Shown here: in pieces, positions 59,231 to 64,000 of the stretch
Position numbering within the stretch: position 1 is the stretch's first letter
Layout: each line of letters starts with the position of its first letter
Assembly: GCA_038503065.1 (NCBI GenBank)
Contig: JBCAMK010000005.1
Coordinates: forward strand, 310,001-374,000
DNA: 64,000 nucleotides
Reading direction: 5' to 3'
From: Paragyromitra xinjiangensis
Taxonomy: Eukaryota; Ascomycota; Pezizomycetes; Pezizales; Discinaceae
Notes under the pieces: generated by a model
What the model was told of the DNA's origin: nothing
The model's database searches: none
What the model saw: the letters and a program-made list of their open reading frames with translations, nothing else
Made by a program: the position numbers and the translations under genes

Positions 59231-61382
59231 GCTGTAGCATCAGTTTCCGGGGGTGAGATACTATAGCATTAAACAAATCGATGTGCCAAAACAAGGAGAA
59301 ATTTCAGCTAGCTAACACGGGCAGGCTATTCGTCTATGCTCCCTCCCGTCGAACGGAATGGTTTTATAAACCACCGGACATAAACCACGATTCAAATCTG
59401 GCAGCGAGGGGCCTATGGCGCGCGTTGAAGATGATAGAAGCAGTAGCAATCACACTGTCGCTCCCTAACGGCGGAGGAAAAATCTCGCCTCAGAAATGGC
59501 GTCCCCTGTGGATAACTTCTGGTATAATTGAAGGGAGATATGAGGCTTACCAGATAATTGTGACTCAATTGAAAAATATCCGCTACTACTTCATCTCATA
59601 TCATGCTGCGCATTCCGAGTCACACCGCACCCTAATTCTAGTTGATAGCGCACGCGTATATTTGTGGAACTAACCTGCGAAGGAAGATTAGGATCATAGT
59701 TGTGCACCATAACCCTCGCAGTTTTTTGTTCCAGTTCTCCCGGTAAAAGTTATCCAATCAAACCGACAATTCATTACTTCCTCGCCTCTCACACTTTGCA
59801 GACACCGGAAGCAACTAATGCACCCAAATTAGTGGAATAAGCTTTCGACTCAAATTTTTTAGTACGGGATAGTTTTGAGAGAGAGATAACGAAGACCACC
59901 ATGTTCGGGTAGTGCCGCGGTACTGCAAGTAAATACCAGAGCCCCTGTTTAGGTCGAGGATCCTAGTCACCCCTAGCGGACTCCATAGCATAAATAGACA
60001 AACCCTCCAAACCCACTGGTCTTTCACTGCTGGTAGTAATGCATTATAATCATGAATAATCGCGATAGAACAAAGTGTCCCTTGGGATGTATGTAGAGCA
60101 CTTCAGGTGAACAGGGGGCAACTCGGAAATGGGGCTGGGATATTCGCGCATGAGAGCAAGACTTGTCGATCGGTAATTCATCCTAAACCCGAGTAATACA
60201 GAGCTGTATACCCTGCAGGATATTGAGCTCTGACTGGCGGCGGCCGGATGTAGCCTTCTTCAAGTATAGTTTAATTAGGAGTTGAGTTGGCCCTTATTTT
60301 TGAACAAGGTATGGTACGGTACTATCTCGATTTTGGAGGAGCATAGACACCTGACTAAGTTGCATATAGAGAGATGTGAGTTTAAAACCTGATGAAGACA
60401 CCATTGACCGCTCCTAGATAGGTAGAAACGTTAGCGTTATCCACAACTCTGGAGCTGTAAACTTTGGTATGCACTCTACGCCCGGGCCACCATTTCTTTA
60501 CAAAAGTTACATCTGCAACCTGGGGATCGTGGAATATCCCATACAAGGATCACTCGGTGTCTCACTCGGGGTAATGAAGAACATGAGACCTTGGCTTCTA
60601 CCGACATGATGGCTCCTATTGAATAATATCCAGCTGTCGGTGTTACTCCTGGTACGGCCGAGTACCCGTGATGGGAGTAATATTACTGCTGAGCGTTGGT
60701 GGGAGCCATGATCCAGTACTTTGTCCTATATGCAGAGATACCGATGGAAGAAATGCGGTGTGAACCGAAATAGTGTCAGCAACCGAGAATTTCAAGAAAG
60801 ATTGGCTTCGTAAGTAGTGCCTGCTAGTTCTGGTTTGCATGCTTCAATCGTGCCCACTAGTTCTCTGGAATCTGCACGCGGCTAGATTGGTGGAGATGGG
60901 GTGTGCCACTAGGAACGATTTTGTTGCACCGTTGTCATGTACTATGAGGTTGACGAAAAGGGCTGTTGGTCACGGTCCACTCTGTGGAAAACCGCTAAAG
61001 AACACCCAGATGTCAGCGAGATCGTGAACGTATGTCTGTAGGAAATATCTTGCCAGGAAAAAGTGAAGCCAGCAGGAGCGGCGTGTTGGTAGGAGAGGCG
61101 AGCAGTACGCAACAACAGCTGCAGGCGAAAGGCCGGTGCAAGGTGCGATGCGAGCTAGCAGATACTAGAACGATAAAATTCTCTGTATTTCCCTGCATTT
61201 GACTAGTCAGGGCGCGAAGTCCTCCACCCAAAAATTTACGGATAGCTCTTGATTTAGATGAGAGAATTTTAGAGGGATGACTATAATTATGAAGTACAAA
61301 GGTCATCTCCCCATCAATCTAGCTTCCTCCGCCCCCTTCATTTACATTATACAGTGGACAGTAAATACCGGCTACCTGGTGA
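59231..61382. other. No supported gene
   Basis: One open stretch (59281-59673) has no recognisable content and no paralogue in the window, so it is not called. No repeats or RNA genes seen. Confidence 0.4.
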
Positions 61383-61923
61383 TATATTCATCAGCCATGG
61401 TAGCTTAATGGCTACTGTGTCGCCCAGAGGGGCCGGGGGAACGCAGGTTCGATTCCCTCCCGGGGTAGAGAAATCTTCACGCACCGGGTTAAGGTCAACA
61501 GAAAAACCTGACTGTGACCTTTTTGTTATTTTTAAAAATGCTGTCCCGCGTTACATTTTTCGTTGGCCAAATAAGAGACTTCCAATCTCTCTTCGAATGA
61601 GTCCTAAAGTTATCTAAATTTAAGAAATTTACATACGAAACAGAAAACTCTGCTACCTTATTTATGATTGATACCCTAAAGGTGCGTTGGGGAAGAAGAG
61701 GTGTAAACAGTGTATCAACCGAGGGGCAAGAGACTACTGAGACTGTCTCCAATAGATAGAAATTGATTATTAGAAAGTATCAAAAAAAGGTCATAATGAG
61801 GTAAACTTGTTAACCTTAACCCGGTGCGTGAAGATTTCTCTACCCTAGAGGGAATCGAACCTGCGTTCCCCCGGCCCCTCTGGGCGACACGGTCACCAGG
61901 AAGCTGCCATGGCTGACGATATT
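61383..61923. repeat. Tail-to-tail inverted pair of tRNA-related short repeats
   Basis: The left arm (61383 to about 61530) and the reverse complement of the right arm (about 61783-61923) match well over about 140 bp. Both contain a B-box GGTTCGATTCC. The left also has an A-box-like TAGCTTAATGG 45 nt upstream, the normal tRNA spacing. The T- and acceptor stems do not pair properly, so this is not a functional tRNA but resembles a tRNA-derived SINE head, followed by a GGGTTAAGGT..ACA tail. About 250 bp of unique sequence lies between the arms. Confidence 0.65.
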
Positions 61924-62240
61924 ATACCAACGGAAAGGGTTTTAAACCTACTAGACCCTTCTATGATAGACCGATCATATCGATTACATGTGGTTATACT
62001 ATTATGAACTAAGGTAACTATCACTTTCTATACGTTTTTGCTCTTATATAGGTACATCACCTCAAACCAGTTGGTCTGTTACTGGCATCACCTATAGCCT
62101 CCTTCGATACAGAGTGAAACAATAGTGGTGCATTAATCCGGTCCCTTCTCTTTATTAAACAATCGCGACAAATCGTGCCTAATTGCCATCACAACCAGCC
62201 AGCCCTCGTAAAAGTCACCGATAACGCTTAGAAAAGTTAC

Positions 62241-62970
62241 ATGCATAGCATAAAACTACGGCGGAGGGTCGTTAGGGTACCTACCGCTAGATTGAGAAGA
62301 CGGTCTGCGGGATCTAGCGTTCCAGTTGGAAGACTGAGGAAGGTGCTACACGCCATCGATGATACACGCATAGAAATCCCCGATGCACCAATTGACACAA
62401 AAGGCATGAATAGTGCGACCAATGCACCTCGACAGGGAACTTGAGAGCTGGCATCTTTCATCGCAGCAACTGTTTATGCTGATGTAGGATCTCACCATTC
62501 ATCACCCGATTCCGAACCACTTGACTTTTCAATTTTCGGACACCCCAACGCTAGAGCAACGCTCATACGATCAATATGACACCCATGGAGAATCGAGGTC
62601 AAAATCAGACGCCTGTGTTGAACCGTCAACCTACAGTGAGGTGGATTCCCTCCATTTCTTGTGTGACTGTGGCCTTGGTCAGGTGCAGGTACCATGTGCT
62701 CCAAATGAAGCAGAACAGGTGGGCCACGGCCCAGAACGCCTATTGTCCGAGCCTGGTTTGGTTATCGCGGCAACGGTTCCCAGACGCATCAGGTCACTAC
62801 ACTTGCATCCACCTACAGACTCGCTTTTGCCCATCCAAAATCACGCCGCCCGGCAGTTTCAAGGGAAAAAACACGATTCTATCATCGAAACTTGTACGTT
62901 GGTTACTATATTAATATCATACCAGACGAGTTACACGTCATTATTCCATGCTTGCTTTCCCGTCTAAAGT
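62241..62970 (+). pseudogene. MTLR-family remnant, copy D
   Basis: It starts M-H-S-I-K-L-R-R-R with an Arg-rich segment, then E-I-P-D-A-P...N-S-A-T-N and TGA at 62442. The match continues downstream (I-A-A-T-V-Y-A-D-V-G-S-H-H). After a frame change comes S-D-T-P-T-L-E-Q...S-T-Y-S-E-V-D-S-L-H-F-L...Q-V-P-C-A-P-N and A-A-T-V-P-R-R-I-R-S-L-H-L-H. The acidic motif and C-terminus are lost. Confidence 0.6.
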
Positions 62971-63615
62971 AACGGAGACGCAATAATTTTAGCATCCTTC
63001 ATGGCCGAGCCCGAAGCCTGTTTTTCATAATATGGTAATGGCTGTGACTCGAAACGCTCCGATTGATGGTTAAACATTTTTTGTTATACCGATTTCAGCT
63101 TCCCTGATGCACCGCACCCATCCCATTGCCGGACCGATTGGTGCAGGGGAGTTTGAGCGGCATGTTTAAGCCGTTGATATAGTTAGCGATCTGTGCTATG
63201 TCTCTGAACAATAGTGGTTAGAAGTTTCCCGACTGTCCCCAGATCACCAGGCTACCCTACATCAAGCAAAAGTTCGATTCTTTCTAGCACGTTCTAGCCT
63301 TTTCCCGCTAAGATTCATCAAATCCTTACACATAACCATCGAGCTTCCCGACAACTTTCCTCCTACGACTTTCGTTGACACAAAGCCGCTGACGAGTTTA
63401 CCTAAGCTCTTGATTACTGCTATAACGAATCTTGCTCCAGCTATCGGTTGCTTATTCAAACAAAGGTCTGATATATTCAGCAGCGAAGATTTTAAGGGGA
63501 AACATAGCTATGGCGAGAGGTAAGAAGCTCAAGGCAATTCCGGTATAGTTCTACTCCCCTCATTATAGGTGTAAATACGTGACGACGCGGACGCTGACTC
63601 TTCTAGCCCCATTGA
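62971..63615. other. No supported gene; 5' flank of copy E
   Basis: Nothing recognisable on either strand; short chance frames only. Confidence 0.4.
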
Positions 63616-64000
63616 ATGACGCTTAGGAGCAGAATGACGCTTAGGAGCAGAAGGGCCAGTCAACAAGCTACGCCAGCTGGCCAACCTCAAGTTCCAGCTA
63701 CTGGACCAAGTCTCAATACTGCCGATCCCTCGAACAACTCACCCCCCAATCAAGTAGGCCATCCTCACTCGACACCGGATAATCACTCCAATCAACGATT
63801 CTCTCTTGATCCGGGCACGTCCCAGGCCACCTTGGCTCAAAATATCCCTGACAATCCCGGCGGGGAGTGCCTGGCTACGCAGATCATGGCTCCAGAACGT
63901 CGGTTTTTGGAGAACTTTGTCCTAGAACTGGGGAATGTCGGCACAGGATCAGTCGTTAGGGAGGAACCAGCAACTCAAGCCACCGTCTCTCGAGTTTCGT
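63616..64000 (+). CDS. MTLR-family-like protein, copy E, N-terminal part (runs off the window)
   Basis: The ATG at 63616 opens a frame with no stop to the window end (128 codons). It begins M-T-L-R-S-R twice in a row, an exact 18-bp tandem duplication (63616-63651). A Gln/Pro/Asn/Ser-rich stretch follows, then N-I-P-D-N-P, comparable to the P-D-T-P module of copies A and B, and an acidic/hydrophobic stretch. It lacks the preceding M-H-G and the D-E-E-M-S-D-A-G motif in the visible part. Similarity is real at the start but weak later, so membership is likely, not certain. Confidence 0.5.
   Translation, partial: MTLRSRMTLRSRRASQQATPAGQPQVPATGPSLNTADPSNNSPPNQVGHPHSTPDNHSNQRFSLDPGTSQATLAQNIPDNPGGECLATQIMAPERRFLENFVLELGNVGTGSVVREEPATQATVSRVS

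Noticed and set aside
59281..59673. 130-residue ORF
   Set aside because: No domain, paralogue, splice support or conserved start context was found; it is compatible with chance.
61394..61465. Functional tRNA gene on the plus strand
   Set aside because: A- and B-box words and their spacing fit, but the acceptor and T stems do not pair and an inverted copy lies nearby, so a tRNA-derived repeat is more likely.

Overview
The window looks like accessory DNA from a filamentous fungus (Dikarya). The evidence is short introns of about 50-85 nt with GTAAGT-type donors and CTAAC/CTGAC branch sites, a Plavaka-type DNA transposase, a chromodomain Ty3/gypsy retrotransposon, and a DDE integrase gene with a Clr5-like N-terminus. 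Species cannot be fixed from sequence alone. No tRNA, rRNA or CRISPR locus was found.

Region 1 (1-9.7 kb) is intron-rich, strand-skewed, repeat-rich sequence. It holds a three-exon gene for a membrane-anchored, low-complexity protein (832-3657) and a compact five-exon gene with a 27-nt micro-exon (3891-4592). Around them lie a pyrimidine-rich GATATT field, intron/micro-exon cassettes that recur near 7.7-8.0 kb, an AAAAC/AAAAT satellite, and a 7-unit minisatellite (9343-9684) whose units keep a 6-bp hairpin stem by paired changes.

Region 2 (9.7-28.2 kb) is mostly a gene desert. At its right end is the first member (25944-27206) of a degenerate gene family with N-terminus M-H-G-M-T-L-R and C-terminus K-R-Q-T-R-S. 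Its upstream flank carries an hAT-type MITE with an 8-bp target duplication.

Region 3 (28194-53283) is a nested transposon stack inside an exact 7-bp target-site duplication. Level 1 is a three-gene TIR transposon (rve/DDE integrase, C2H2 protein, unknown protein). Inside it is level 2, a small element ending in CATCAGCAAAAA. Inside that is level 3, a Plavaka-type element with the same terminal 12 nt, a transposase and two companion genes. Inside that is level 4, a full-length gypsy chromovirus (34936-42631) with a 5-bp target duplication. Two solo LTRs also sit inside level-1 genes, and removing each with one target repeat reopens the reading frame.

Region 4 (53.3-64 kb) holds further members of the same gene family: an intact ORF at 56375-57343, two decayed copies near 58.2 and 62.3 kb, and an N-terminal piece running off the window at 63616. 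A tail-to-tail inverted pair of tRNA-related short repeats lies at 61.4-61.9 kb.

Most transposon genes carry stops or frameshifts. The two family ORFs at 25.9 and 56.4 kb stay open although their flanks have diverged strongly.
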